DNA of 64,000 nt, from positions 62,001 to 126,000 of the forward strand of contig NZ_BAAAFX010000006.1 of NCBI RefSeq assembly GCF_039523755.1, written 5' to 3'. This document shows positions 7,892 to 16,287 of this stretch, in pieces (within the stretch, counting starts at the first letter, position 1; each line of letters begins with the position of its first letter). Origin of the DNA: Tatumella terrea (GTDB lineage: Bacteria > Pseudomonadota > Gammaproteobacteria > Enterobacterales > Enterobacteriaceae). The position numbers were made by a program, and so were the translations under genes. The notes under the pieces were generated by a model. The model was not told where the DNA came from. It worked only from the letters and a program-made list of their open reading frames with translations, and did not search any database.

Positions 7892-9094
7892 ATGTCTTTT
7901 TCTCAGGCCGTCAGCGGGCTTAACGCTGCTTCGGCAAATCTGGATGTTATCGGGAATAATATCGCTAACTCAGCGACTTCAGGCTTTAAATCCAGCACGG
8001 CAGCCTTTGCCGATATGTTCGCCGCCTCACAGATTGGGCTGGGGACAAAAGTCGCCGCGGTACTGCAGAACTTTGGGGACGGTGCCACAACGGGAACCGG
8101 TCGTGCGCTGGATGTCGCACTGAGCGGAAATGGCTTCTTCCGGCTGACGGATCAGGCAGGGAATGTCTATTACTCACGAAACGGTCAGTTCTCGCTCAAT
8201 GCTAACCGCGAGCTGGTGAACACCGCTGGGATGAATGTGACAGGGTATCCGGCCAGCGGGATCCCCGCCGTGGTGCAGACCGGCGCAAACCCCGGGCCGT
8301 TAACTATTCCGGACGTTCAGATGCCGGCCAATGCCACGACCAAAGCCTCGCTGACCGCGAATCTGAACTCGACAGATGAAATACCGTCAGTCACCCCGTT
8401 TGACCCGACCAATGTCGACAGTTTCAATGCGAAAAGCACCATCACGGTATTTGACTCCCAGGGGAACGCCCATCAACTGGACCTCTATTTTGTCAAAGAC
8501 GCGGATAACAAGTGGACGGTAAATCCGAGAGATTCCACCACCGGGATTGACGGTGATCCTTTTGAGATGACATTTGATGAAAACGGCGTACTGACCAGTG
8601 ACCCTCAGCAGACGCTGGTGATTCAGGGCGCCAACGGGGCGGCTGCCGATCAATCGATCAGCCTGAGTATGCTGAACAGTATGCAGCAAAATACCGGCAC
8701 CTCTACCTTCGGTAACCCGATCCAGGACGGATTCGCCCCCGGCGTACTGACCGGTTATATGATCAATGATGACGGTACCATCACCGGTGCGTATTCCAAT
8801 CAGAAAACACAACTGCTGGGGCAAATTGTCCTGTCGAACTTTGCTAACCCGGAAGGGCTGCAACCCCAGGGAGACAATGTCTGGGCCGAAACCAGCGCCT
8901 CCGGTCAGCCATTAATCGGCCTGGCGAACACCGGAAATCTGGGGTCAATGACCGCCGGCGCACTCGAAGCCTCTAATGTCGACCTGAGTAAAGAACTGGT
9001 CAATATGATCGTTGCACAGCGTAACTATCAATCCAATGCCCAGACCATCAAAACCCAGGATCAGATCCTCAATACGCTGGTCAATCTACGGTAA
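7892..9094 (+). CDS. flgE: Flagellar hook protein FlgE
   Basis: FlgE is the structural subunit of the flexible hook. At 400 residues it is close to E. coli FlgE (402). The N-terminal rod/hook motif LDVIGNNIANSATSGFK is at about residues 17-33. The variable surface domain is in the middle, and the C-terminal helix carries NVDLSKELVNMIVAQRNYQS with the conserved NTLVNLR end. CAGGAG lies 6 nt before the ATG. It lies in the same transcription direction as flgD and flgF. Confidence 0.98.
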   Translation: MSFSQAVSGLNAASANLDVIGNNIANSATSGFKSSTAAFADMFAASQIGLGTKVAAVLQNFGDGATTGTGRALDVALSGNGFFRLTDQAGNVYYSRNGQFSLNANRELVNTAGMNVTGYPASGIPAVVQTGANPGPLTIPDVQMPANATTKASLTANLNSTDEIPSVTPFDPTNVDSFNAKSTITVFDSQGNAHQLDLYFVKDADNKWTVNPRDSTTGIDGDPFEMTFDENGVLTSDPQQTLVIQGANGAAADQSISLSMLNSMQQNTGTSTFGNPIQDGFAPGVLTGYMINDDGTITGAYSNQKTQLLGQIVLSNFANPEGLQPQGDNVWAETSASGQPLIGLANTGNLGSMTAGALEASNVDLSKELVNMIVAQRNYQSNAQTIKTQDQILNTLVNLR

Positions 9095-9110
9095 TTAAGG
9101 GCTTAACGTC

Positions 9111-9869
9111 ATGGATCATGCGATTTATACCGCCATGGGGGGGGCCAGCCAGACGCTGATGACGCAGGCGATCACCACCGCCAACCTCGCCAATGTCTCC
9201 ACGCCCGGCTTTAAGGCCCAGCTGTCGGCGTTACGGGCCGTACCGGTCGACGGCTTATCGTTACCGACCCGGACACTGGTGGCAGCGTCCACCCCGGGGG
9301 CCGATATGTCTGCCGGCAAACAGGATTACACTGACCGTCCGCTGGATGTGGCTGTGGAGCCTGCCGGCTGGCTGGCGGTCCGGCTTGCCGATGGCAGTGA
9401 AGCGTACACCCGTAACGGGAATATGCAGCTCGATTCACAGGGCATGCTGACGATCAGCGGGCATCCGGTCATCGGGGAGGATGGCCCCATCGCTTTGCCT
9501 CAGAATGCCCGTCTGACTATCGCGACCGATGGGTCGATTACGGCGCTCAACCCGGGGGATCAGCCGAATGCCACGGCTCAGGTCGCCAGGCTGAAACTGG
9601 TCAGGGCTGACGGAAAAATGCTGCAACGCGGGGATGACGGATTTTTCCGTCCTTCGCCCGGCCTCGCACAGCAGCAGGGCGCGGTACTTCCTGCAGATGT
9701 GACTCTGAAAGTGATGCCCGGCGCGCTGGAAGGCAGCAATGTGAATCCGGTAACCGCCATGGTGGAGATGATCAGCAATGCCCGCCGGTTCGAAATGCAG
9801 ATGAAAGAAATCAGCAGTGTCGACCAGAATGAACAGAAAGCGAATCAGCTGCTGTCATTCACCAGCTAA
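9111..9869 (+). CDS. flgF: Proximal rod protein FlgF
   Basis: FlgF is a rod subunit between FlgB/C and FlgG. The 252-residue protein (E. coli 251) starts MDHAIYTAMGGASQTLMTQA. It has the rod motif TANLANVSTPGFKAQL and the C-terminal segment MVEMISNARRFEMQMK. The signature ITALNPGDQPNATAQVARLKL is also present. It ends 16 nt before flgG. Confidence 0.97.
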   Translation: MDHAIYTAMGGASQTLMTQAITTANLANVSTPGFKAQLSALRAVPVDGLSLPTRTLVAASTPGADMSAGKQDYTDRPLDVAVEPAGWLAVRLADGSEAYTRNGNMQLDSQGMLTISGHPVIGEDGPIALPQNARLTIATDGSITALNPGDQPNATAQVARLKLVRADGKMLQRGDDGFFRPSPGLAQQQGAVLPADVTLKVMPGALEGSNVNPVTAMVEMISNARRFEMQMKEISSVDQNEQKANQLLSFTS

Positions 9870-9885
9870 GGGGAACAGAAAAGCA

Positions 9886-10668
9886 ATGATACGTTCTTTA
9901 TGGATAGCAAAGACCGGTCTGGATGCTCAGCAGACCAATATGGATGTCATATCCAACAACCTGGCAAACGTCAGTACCAATGGCTTTAAACGCTCGCGGG
10001 CGGTCTTTGAAGATTTGCTGTATCAGACCTTACGTCAGCCAGGAACGCAGTCTTCGGAGCAGGACACGCTGCCTTCCGGGTTACAGATAGGGACCGGTGT
10101 CAGACCGGTCACGACCGAGCGTCTGCATAGCCAGGGCAATCTCTCGAAAACCGATAATTCGAAAGATATCGCGATTAATGGTCAGGGCTATTTTCAGGTG
10201 CTGTTACCGGACGGCAGTTCGGCCTACACCCGCGACGGTTCATTCCAGGTCGATCAGAACGGGCAACTGGTGAATAACGCCGGTTTTCAGGTACAGCCCG
10301 GGATCACCATCCCGCCGAATGCCCTGAGTATTACCGTGTCCCGGGACGGTGTGGTCAGTGTCACACAACCGGGGCAGACCCAGGCCGCGCAGGTGGGACA
10401 GCTGACCCTGAATACCTTTATCAATGATGCGGGCCTGGCAAGTCAGGGGGAAAACCTCTATCAGGAAACCCAGGCCTCCGGCGCGCCGACCGAGAGTACC
10501 CCCGGGCAAAACGGGGCCGGCCTGCTGTATCAGGGGTATGTGGAGACCTCCAACGTCAATGTCGCGGAAGAACTGGTCACGATGATCCAGACGCAACGGG
10601 CCTATGAAATTAACAGTAAGGCGATCAGTACGTCCGATCAGATGTTGCAGCGACTGACCCAGCTATGA
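9886..10668 (+). CDS. flgG: Distal rod protein FlgG
   Basis: FlgG builds the distal rod that passes through the P and L rings. From ATG 9886 (MIRSLWIAKTGLDAQQ) it has exactly 260 residues, as in E. coli. Motifs include MDVISNNLANVSTNGFKRSR near the N-terminus and SNVNVAEELVTMIQTQRAYE with MLQRLTQL at the C-terminus. The longer frame starting at 9817 runs inside flgF and is not supported. A terminator-like hairpin follows the stop codon. Confidence 0.98.
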   Translation: MIRSLWIAKTGLDAQQTNMDVISNNLANVSTNGFKRSRAVFEDLLYQTLRQPGTQSSEQDTLPSGLQIGTGVRPVTTERLHSQGNLSKTDNSKDIAINGQGYFQVLLPDGSSAYTRDGSFQVDQNGQLVNNAGFQVQPGITIPPNALSITVSRDGVVSVTQPGQTQAAQVGQLTLNTFINDAGLASQGENLYQETQASGAPTESTPGQNGAGLLYQGYVETSNVNVAEELVTMIQTQRAYEINSKAISTSDQMLQRLTQL

Positions 10669-10682
10669 CCGGCACCGCTTAC

Positions 10683-10708
10683 CGGCCGGCAGTGATCGGC
10701 CGTTTTTT
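10683..10708 (+). terminator. Intrinsic terminator between flgG and flgH
   Basis: The perfect arms CGGCCG (10683-10688) and CGGCCG (10697-10702) enclose an 8-nt loop and are followed at once by six T residues. This is a normal rho-independent terminator geometry, yet it sits in the 63-bp gap inside the flg run. It could lower flgHIJ expression relative to flgB-G. Confidence 0.72.
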
Positions 10709-10731
10709 GTCTGAGAAACGGAGGTAACACT

Positions 10732-11427
10732 GTGGTGAGATCGGCACTTTACCGTGGCATCCTCCCGGCACTTCTGTTGCTGACCGAAGGTTGTACGTTG
10801 ATCCCCCGGACACCGTTAGTCAAAGGCGCAACCAGTGCAGAGCCTCCGGCGGCCGGGGCACCCTCGGCAGACGGCTCCATTTTTCAGGGCGTCGCCCCGC
10901 TCAGTTACGGGTATCAGCCCCTGTTCGAGGACAGACGACCGAGAAATATCGGCGATACGCTGACGATTGTATTGCAGGAAAATGTCAGTGCCAGTAAGAG
11001 TTCTTCAAGCAATGCCAGCCGTAAAGCCAGCAGTAATTTTGGGCTATCTGCCACTCCACGTCTCCTGAGCGGTCTGCTGGGGGGCGATAAAACGAACTTT
11101 GATGGCAGCGGCGGGAATGACTTCAATGGTAAGGGAGGCGCGACCGCGAATAATACCTTTACCGGGACCATTACGGTCACCGTAGAAAAGGTGCTGGCTA
11201 ACAGTAACCTGAAAGTCGTGGGTGAAAAACAGATCGCCATCAATCAGGGCACTGAATTTATCCGTTTCTCCGGGGTAGTCAACCCGCGTACCATCACCGC
11301 CAGTAACTCGGTGGTGTCAACCTCGGTGGCCGATGCCCGGATTGAGTATGTGGGTAACGGCTATATCAATGAAGCCCAGCAGATGGGCTGGCTGCAACGC
11401 TTTTTCCTGACTATCTCACCTATGTAA
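10732..11427 (+). CDS. flgH: Flagellar L-ring lipoprotein FlgH
   Basis: FlgH forms the outer-membrane L-ring around the rod. The 231-residue protein starts with GTG 10732 (a second GTG follows), preceded by GGAGG at suitable spacing. Its signal peptide ends in LLTEGC, so the lipobox has Thr at -3 and Glu at -2 instead of the usual Leu and small residues; Gly-Cys is kept. Downstream family blocks are intact: QPLFEDRRPRNIGDTLTIVL, ENVSASKSSS, FNGKGGA and VGEKQIAINQGTEFIRFSGV. Confidence 0.95.
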   Translation: MVRSALYRGILPALLLLTEGCTLIPRTPLVKGATSAEPPAAGAPSADGSIFQGVAPLSYGYQPLFEDRRPRNIGDTLTIVLQENVSASKSSSSNASRKASSNFGLSATPRLLSGLLGGDKTNFDGSGGNDFNGKGGATANNTFTGTITVTVEKVLANSNLKVVGEKQIAINQGTEFIRFSGVVNPRTITASNSVVSTSVADARIEYVGNGYINEAQQMGWLQRFFLTISPM

Positions 11428-11438
11428 GAGGCCAGTAA

Positions 11439-12548
11439 ATGCCTGTAATGATGCGCCTGCTAAGCGGCTTACTGTTAGCTTGCTCTCTTTCTTTAAGCGT
11501 TCATGCCGAACGTATCAGAGATCTGACCACGGTTCAGGGCGTCCGCGATAACCAGTTAATCGGTTACGGGCTGGTGGTCGGACTGGACGGTACCGGGGAT
11601 CAGACGACCCAGACCCCGTTCACCACCCAGACCATGAGTAATATGCTCTCTCAATTAGGGATCACCGTGCCCGGGGGGACCAATATCCAGCTGAAAAATG
11701 TCGCTGCCGTGATGGTAACAGCGACGCTGCCTCCGTTTGCCCGCCAGGGGAAAAATATAGATGTCGTTGTTTCCTCAATGGGAAATGCAAAAAGTTTGCG
11801 TGGCGGGACATTGCTGATGACTCCGCTAAAAGGCGTGGATAATCAGGTCTATGCGCTGGCCCAGGGCAACATTCTGGTCGGCGGGGCGGGGGCCAGTGCC
11901 GGCGGCAGCAGTGTCCAGGTCAATCAGCTTAACGGCGGGCGGATCACCGGCGGGGCTATTGTGGAACGGGAACTGCCGACGGATTTCGGCACCCGTAATG
12001 AACTGGTGCTGGAACTGAATGATGTCGATTTTACCGTGGCGCAGCGCATATCGGATGCCATTAATCGGTATGCAGGTTACCCGGCAGCTTCTGCGGAAGA
12101 TGGCAGTGCCGTTAAAATCAAAGTGTCGGCGTCCCATGCCTCTCAGGTCAGCCTGCTGGCAGCAATACAGAACCTGAAAGTCTCCGTGCCGGTGGAAGAT
12201 GCCAGGGTCATTATCAATTCGCGTACCGGGTCGGTGGTGATGAACCGGGAAGTGATCCTTGGCACCTGTGCCGTTGCCCAGGGGAATCTGTCGGTGACCA
12301 TTAACCGCCAGGACCGGGTGAGCCAGCCGGATACGCCGCTGGCCGGTGGTCAGACGGTGGTCAGCCCGGAAACGCAAATAGATATGCGGCAGCAGGGCGG
12401 AACATTACAACATGTGAAGGCCAGCGCCAGCCTGAATAATGTGGTTCGTGCCCTGAATACTCTGGGCGCGACACCGATTGAGCTGATGTCAATTCTGCAG
12501 GCCATGGAATCAGCCGGGTGTCTGCGGGCAAAGCTGGAGATCATCTGA
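11439..12548 (+). CDS. flgI: Flagellar P-ring protein FlgI
   Basis: FlgI forms the P-ring in the peptidoglycan layer with the help of FlgA. The 369-residue protein has a Sec signal peptide ending LSLSVHA before ERIRDLTTVQGVRDNQL. Family blocks include GYGLVVGLDGTGDQT, LKNVAAVMVTATLPPFA and SPETQIDMRQQGG. Its TGA stop overlaps the flgJ ATG by one base (TGATG), indicating translational coupling. Confidence 0.97.
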   Translation: MPVMMRLLSGLLLACSLSLSVHAERIRDLTTVQGVRDNQLIGYGLVVGLDGTGDQTTQTPFTTQTMSNMLSQLGITVPGGTNIQLKNVAAVMVTATLPPFARQGKNIDVVVSSMGNAKSLRGGTLLMTPLKGVDNQVYALAQGNILVGGAGASAGGSSVQVNQLNGGRITGGAIVERELPTDFGTRNELVLELNDVDFTVAQRISDAINRYAGYPAASAEDGSAVKIKVSASHASQVSLLAAIQNLKVSVPVEDARVIINSRTGSVVMNREVILGTCAVAQGNLSVTINRQDRVSQPDTPLAGGQTVVSPETQIDMRQQGGTLQHVKASASLNNVVRALNTLGATPIELMSILQAMESAGCLRAKLEII

Positions 12549-13474
12549 TGAAAATCACACAGGACACCGTGGCGCTGGCTTTTGACAGTCATTCACTGGA
12601 TAAGCTTAAACGGGAAGCCGCGCGTCATCCGCGTCAGCAGGCGATGGCCGTTGCCCGCCAGCTCGAAGGGGTGTTTCTGCAGATGATGCTGAAAAGTATG
12701 CGACAGACCCTGCCGGGGGATACGCTATCCGGCAGTTCCCCGAGCCGGCTGTTTACCTCGTTGTATGACGAGCAGATTGCCCGGCAAAACGGCGAACGGG
12801 GTCTGGGGTTGGGGCTGGCAAAACTCATTGCACAGCAAATGCAGCCCGCGGTGGCACCGGATGAACAGGCAGGGACCCGTCCGATGCCCCTCGGGCCGTT
12901 ACGCGTGCCAGTGCAGCCGCCGGCGGCGGTACTGCGTGACACATTACGCCAGGTGATCCCGGCGTTACCGCAGCCGACGGCCGCTATGACGTCGTTTCTG
13001 AACCGTATCCGGCAACCGGCACAGCAAATCAGTGCCCGCAGTGGTATCCCTCACCAGTTGATTCTGGCTCAGGCGGCGCTGGAATCCGGCTGGGGACAGC
13101 GGCAAATCCTGCGTCGTGATGGTCAGCCCAGTTTTAACCTGTTCGGGATCAAAGCCGGCGCGCATTGGCAGGGAGAAACCACGGCGGTCATGACGACCGA
13201 ATATCATCAGGGGATACCCGAAAAACGGCGTGACAGTTTCAGGGTTTATCACTCCTATCGCGAAGCGCTGGAAGATTACGCCCGGCTTATTACAGAAAAC
13301 CCCCGTTACCGCGCGGTTACCGGTGCCGTGACGGCAGAATCAGCGGCACACGCATTACAGAAGGCGGGATATGCCTCTGACCCGGCCTACGCAAAAAAAC
13401 TGATCACGGTGATCCGTCAGTTGCAAACAATGTCAGTGCAAGCCATCAGTACAGATCTCAGCAATTTATTCTGA
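12548..13474 (+). CDS. flgJ: Rod cap and peptidoglycan hydrolase FlgJ
   Basis: FlgJ caps the growing rod and cuts peptidoglycan to let it through. From ATG 12548 it has 308 residues (E. coli 313). The N-terminal rod-binding domain (about 1-100) contains FLQMMLKSMRQTLP. A proline-rich linker follows (about 105-145). The C-terminal glucosaminidase domain has LAQAALESGWGQ with the catalytic Glu near residue 179, and FNLFGIKAG. The upstream start at 12518 lies inside flgI and is not used. Confidence 0.96.
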   Translation: MKITQDTVALAFDSHSLDKLKREAARHPRQQAMAVARQLEGVFLQMMLKSMRQTLPGDTLSGSSPSRLFTSLYDEQIARQNGERGLGLGLAKLIAQQMQPAVAPDEQAGTRPMPLGPLRVPVQPPAAVLRDTLRQVIPALPQPTAAMTSFLNRIRQPAQQISARSGIPHQLILAQAALESGWGQRQILRRDGQPSFNLFGIKAGAHWQGETTAVMTTEYHQGIPEKRRDSFRVYHSYREALEDYARLITENPRYRAVTGAVTAESAAHALQKAGYASDPAYAKKLITVIRQLQTMSVQAISTDLSNLF

Positions 13475-13481
13475 GCACCTC

Positions 13482-13509
13482 TCAAGAATTGCCGCGACAT
13501 TACCGATAA
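13482..13509 (+). promoter_or_regulatory. Possible sigma-28 promoter for flgKL
   Basis: ACCGATAA (13502-13509) matches 7 of 8 bases of the sigma-28 -10 box. A weak -35 match, TCAAGAAT (13482-13489), lies 12 nt upstream; the expected spacing is 11. In enterics flgKL has its own class 3 promoter here, which supports the reading, but the -35 part is poor. Confidence 0.45.
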
Positions 13510-13584
13510 CACCCTAAAGCATCCTGAAACACTCTGACCGGAAGGCCATCCCTGGCCTCCGGCAGCACAATTACGGAGACAACT

Positions 13585-15222
13585 ATGTCCGGTCTGATTA
13601 ACTCTGCCATGAGCGGGCTGAATGCAGCGCAATCTGCACTGATGATCACCAGCCTCAATATCAGTAACTACACAGTGACCGGCTATAACCGGCAACTCCT
13701 GTTAATGTCTCAGGCGGGCAGTACTCAGTCCGGAAATGCCTGGTACGGTAACGGTGTCAGGGTCGACGGGGTTCAGCGGCAATACGATGAACTGATCAGC
13801 CGTCAGTTAATGGAAGCCAGCGCGAAGAACAGTGCGGCGAACAGTCAGTTTACGCAGATCTCCGGTATCGATAACATGCTGACGATGGACGGTAATGATC
13901 TGTCGGACGCCTTACAGCAGTTTTTTAAAAATATTCAGAATGTGGTTGATAATGCGGAAGACCCGGCAGCCAGGCAGGCATTGTTAAGTAATGCCAAATC
14001 TCTGGCCGGACAGATAAGAACCTTCCAGCAATATCTGGATAATCAGCAAGCGTCCGTCAATAATCAGATAAAAGACTCTGTCAGTGCCATAAATAAATAT
14101 ACCTCTCAGATAGCGGCGCTGAATGAGCAAATCGCCAAACTTTCAGCCACCGGTCAGGCCCCGAATAACCTGCTGGATCAGAGGGACCAGCTGGTCAGCG
14201 AACTGAATAATATCACTGCGGTGAATGTCAGTATGCAGGACAACAGCATGGTGGTTTCCTTACCTAACGGACTGACTCTGGTCAACGGTAATCAGAGTAC
14301 CGAAATGAAGGCGGTGCCTTCCGCTGAGGATCCGGGCCGTCTTATCCCGGGATATACCGATAAGCTGGCCGGGGACATCGGCTTACCGGATAAAATGTTT
14401 ACCTCCGGGTCACTGTCGGGGGTACTGGCTTTCCGGCGGGAGGATCTCGATAGCGTGCAGAACCGCCTGGGGCAACTCACCATCGCCTTCGCCAGTCAGA
14501 TGAACATCGTACAACATCAGGGGTATGACAGTAACGGCGACCCGGGGACCGATTTCTTTACGATGGGGCAGCCGGAGACATACCGTAACAGTAATAATAC
14601 GTCAGATACGATGCTGGATGCCGCCTTCACAGACAGCAGTGCACTGAAAGCCTCCGACTATCGTGTCTCATGGGAGCAGGGGCGCTGGACTGTGACCCGT
14701 TTATCGGATAACCAGGTCCTGACGCCGGAAGTCACTTCTGCCGACGGGAAAACTCATCTCAATATCGATGGTCTTGATATCACGGTGAACGGTGATCCCG
14801 CAGAAAAGGATTCATTCCTGGTAAGGCCGCTGGCCGACGCGGCCCGTGGATTTGATGTGGCGATCACCGACGGGTCTCAGATAGCGGCCGCTGCAGAACC
14901 CGGCGGGGCCAGTGATAACCGGAATGCACAGGCGATGCTGGCACTCCAGGACAGTCCCATCGTGGGAGGATCCACGCTGACTGAGGCGTATGGCTCACTG
15001 GTCAGTTTTGTGGGTAATGAGACCAGCAGCCTGGAAGGACGCTGTCAGACCGGACAGCAGGTGGTGGATCAGTTAACTCAGCGTCAGCAGTCGGTATCCG
15101 GCGTGAACCTGGATGAGGAATATTCGTTACTGACTCAGTATCAGCAATATTACATGGCTAACACCCAGGTACTGCAGACGGCCGGTGAGTTATTCGATGC
15201 CATTATCAATATCACTAACTGA
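13585..15222 (+). CDS. flgK: Hook-filament junction protein FlgK
   Basis: FlgK (HAP1) joins hook and filament and is exported with FlgN as chaperone. The 545-residue protein (E. coli 547) has the N-terminal motif MSGLNAAQSALMITSLNISN followed by VTGYNRQ. A coiled-coil region lies at about residues 150-215, and the C-terminal helix contains GVNLDEEYSLLTQYQQYY and a conserved FDAIINI end. GGAG precedes the ATG. A bulged hairpin (about 13540-13564) lies just before the ribosome site. Confidence 0.97.
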   Translation: MSGLINSAMSGLNAAQSALMITSLNISNYTVTGYNRQLLLMSQAGSTQSGNAWYGNGVRVDGVQRQYDELISRQLMEASAKNSAANSQFTQISGIDNMLTMDGNDLSDALQQFFKNIQNVVDNAEDPAARQALLSNAKSLAGQIRTFQQYLDNQQASVNNQIKDSVSAINKYTSQIAALNEQIAKLSATGQAPNNLLDQRDQLVSELNNITAVNVSMQDNSMVVSLPNGLTLVNGNQSTEMKAVPSAEDPGRLIPGYTDKLAGDIGLPDKMFTSGSLSGVLAFRREDLDSVQNRLGQLTIAFASQMNIVQHQGYDSNGDPGTDFFTMGQPETYRNSNNTSDTMLDAAFTDSSALKASDYRVSWEQGRWTVTRLSDNQVLTPEVTSADGKTHLNIDGLDITVNGDPAEKDSFLVRPLADAARGFDVAITDGSQIAAAAEPGGASDNRNAQAMLALQDSPIVGGSTLTEAYGSLVSFVGNETSSLEGRCQTGQQVVDQLTQRQQSVSGVNLDEEYSLLTQYQQYYMANTQVLQTAGELFDAIINITN

Positions 15223-15249
15223 TAGCCCTGTGACGATGTTGGAGTGTTT

Positions 15250-16212
15250 ATGAGACTCAGTACAAACCTAATCTTTTCGCTACAGATGCAAAGTATCAGC
15301 AAGTCGCAATCGGCCTGGCTCGCCAGTGGTATGCAGGTCTCCACAGGGAAACGCGTAACAAAGCCCTCCGATGACCCTATCGCGGCCTCTCAGGCGCTGA
15401 ATATCTTACAAACGCAGACCAAAGATGCACAGTATGCCATGGCACAATCTTTCGCCGGCCAGTCTTTAAGCAATGAAGAAAATGCGCTGGGGAATGTGAG
15501 TGATAATCTTCAGTCGGCGTTAACACAGATTATTTACGGAACCACCGGGACACTGAATGATGATGACCGTGCGGTGATTGCCACCCAGTTGCAGAATATC
15601 CGTGATCAATTGGTGAATCTGGCAAATACACAGGACAGTAATGGCCGGTATATTTTTGCCGGTTACAAAACTCAGCAGCCGCCGTTTGTCAGTGGTGATG
15701 ACGGTGTGACTTATCAGGGGGGCGACCAGGCCATTACACAGCAGGTGGATGCCCAGCGCACAATGACCATCGGACATCCGGGGGATAGTGTATTTATGTC
15801 GCATACCGGCAATGCCATTCCGGAGCCGGATGGGTCGGCCAGTGAAACCAATGTCTTTACTCTGCTGGATGAGGCGATAACGGCGCTTAAGACGCCTCAG
15901 GGTGGACAGGGTGATGAGGCTCTGAAACAGTTTGAGGACACCATGGGCAAAGTTAACCGGGGTCTGCATAATTCACTGAACAATGTGCTGAGTGTCCGGT
16001 CCGAAATAGGGACCCAGCTTGCCGAACTGGATACCCTGGGGGATCAGCGTCAGAACCGGCAGGTGATCCTGAGTGATCAGCTTAGCCAGCTGACGGATAT
16101 CGATATCACAGAATCGATTTCCCGCTATGTGATGCAGCAGACCGCATTACAGGCCAGCTATAAAACCTTCAGTCAGATAACACAGTTATCACTGTTTCAG
16201 CTTAACCGCTGA
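15250..16212 (+). CDS. flgL: Hook-filament junction protein FlgL
   Basis: FlgL (HAP3) is the second junction protein, between FlgK and flagellin. From ATG 15250 (MRLSTNLIFSLQM) it has 320 residues (E. coli 317), with GGAG 5 nt upstream. An in-frame GTG two codons earlier overlaps that site and is less likely. Flagellin-like ends are present: GKRVTKPSDDPIAASQALN at the N-terminus and QTALQASYKTFSQITQLSLF at the C-terminus. Confidence 0.96.
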   Translation: MRLSTNLIFSLQMQSISKSQSAWLASGMQVSTGKRVTKPSDDPIAASQALNILQTQTKDAQYAMAQSFAGQSLSNEENALGNVSDNLQSALTQIIYGTTGTLNDDDRAVIATQLQNIRDQLVNLANTQDSNGRYIFAGYKTQQPPFVSGDDGVTYQGGDQAITQQVDAQRTMTIGHPGDSVFMSHTGNAIPEPDGSASETNVFTLLDEAITALKTPQGGQGDEALKQFEDTMGKVNRGLHNSLNNVLSVRSEIGTQLAELDTLGDQRQNRQVILSDQLSQLTDIDITESISRYVMQQTALQASYKTFSQITQLSLFQLNR

Positions 16213-16222
16213 ATCCGCAAGT

Positions 16223-16257
16223 AAAAAAAAACCTGACCGCAAGGTCAGGTTTTTTTT
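16223..16257. terminator. Bidirectional terminator between flgL and rne
   Basis: ACCTGACC-GCAA-GGTCAGGT forms an 8-bp stem. It is preceded by eight A and followed by a T-run, so it can stop transcription from both convergent genes. Confidence 0.93.
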
Positions 16258-16287
16258 GGCCGGCAACAGGGCCGGCATCGCCAGGGA

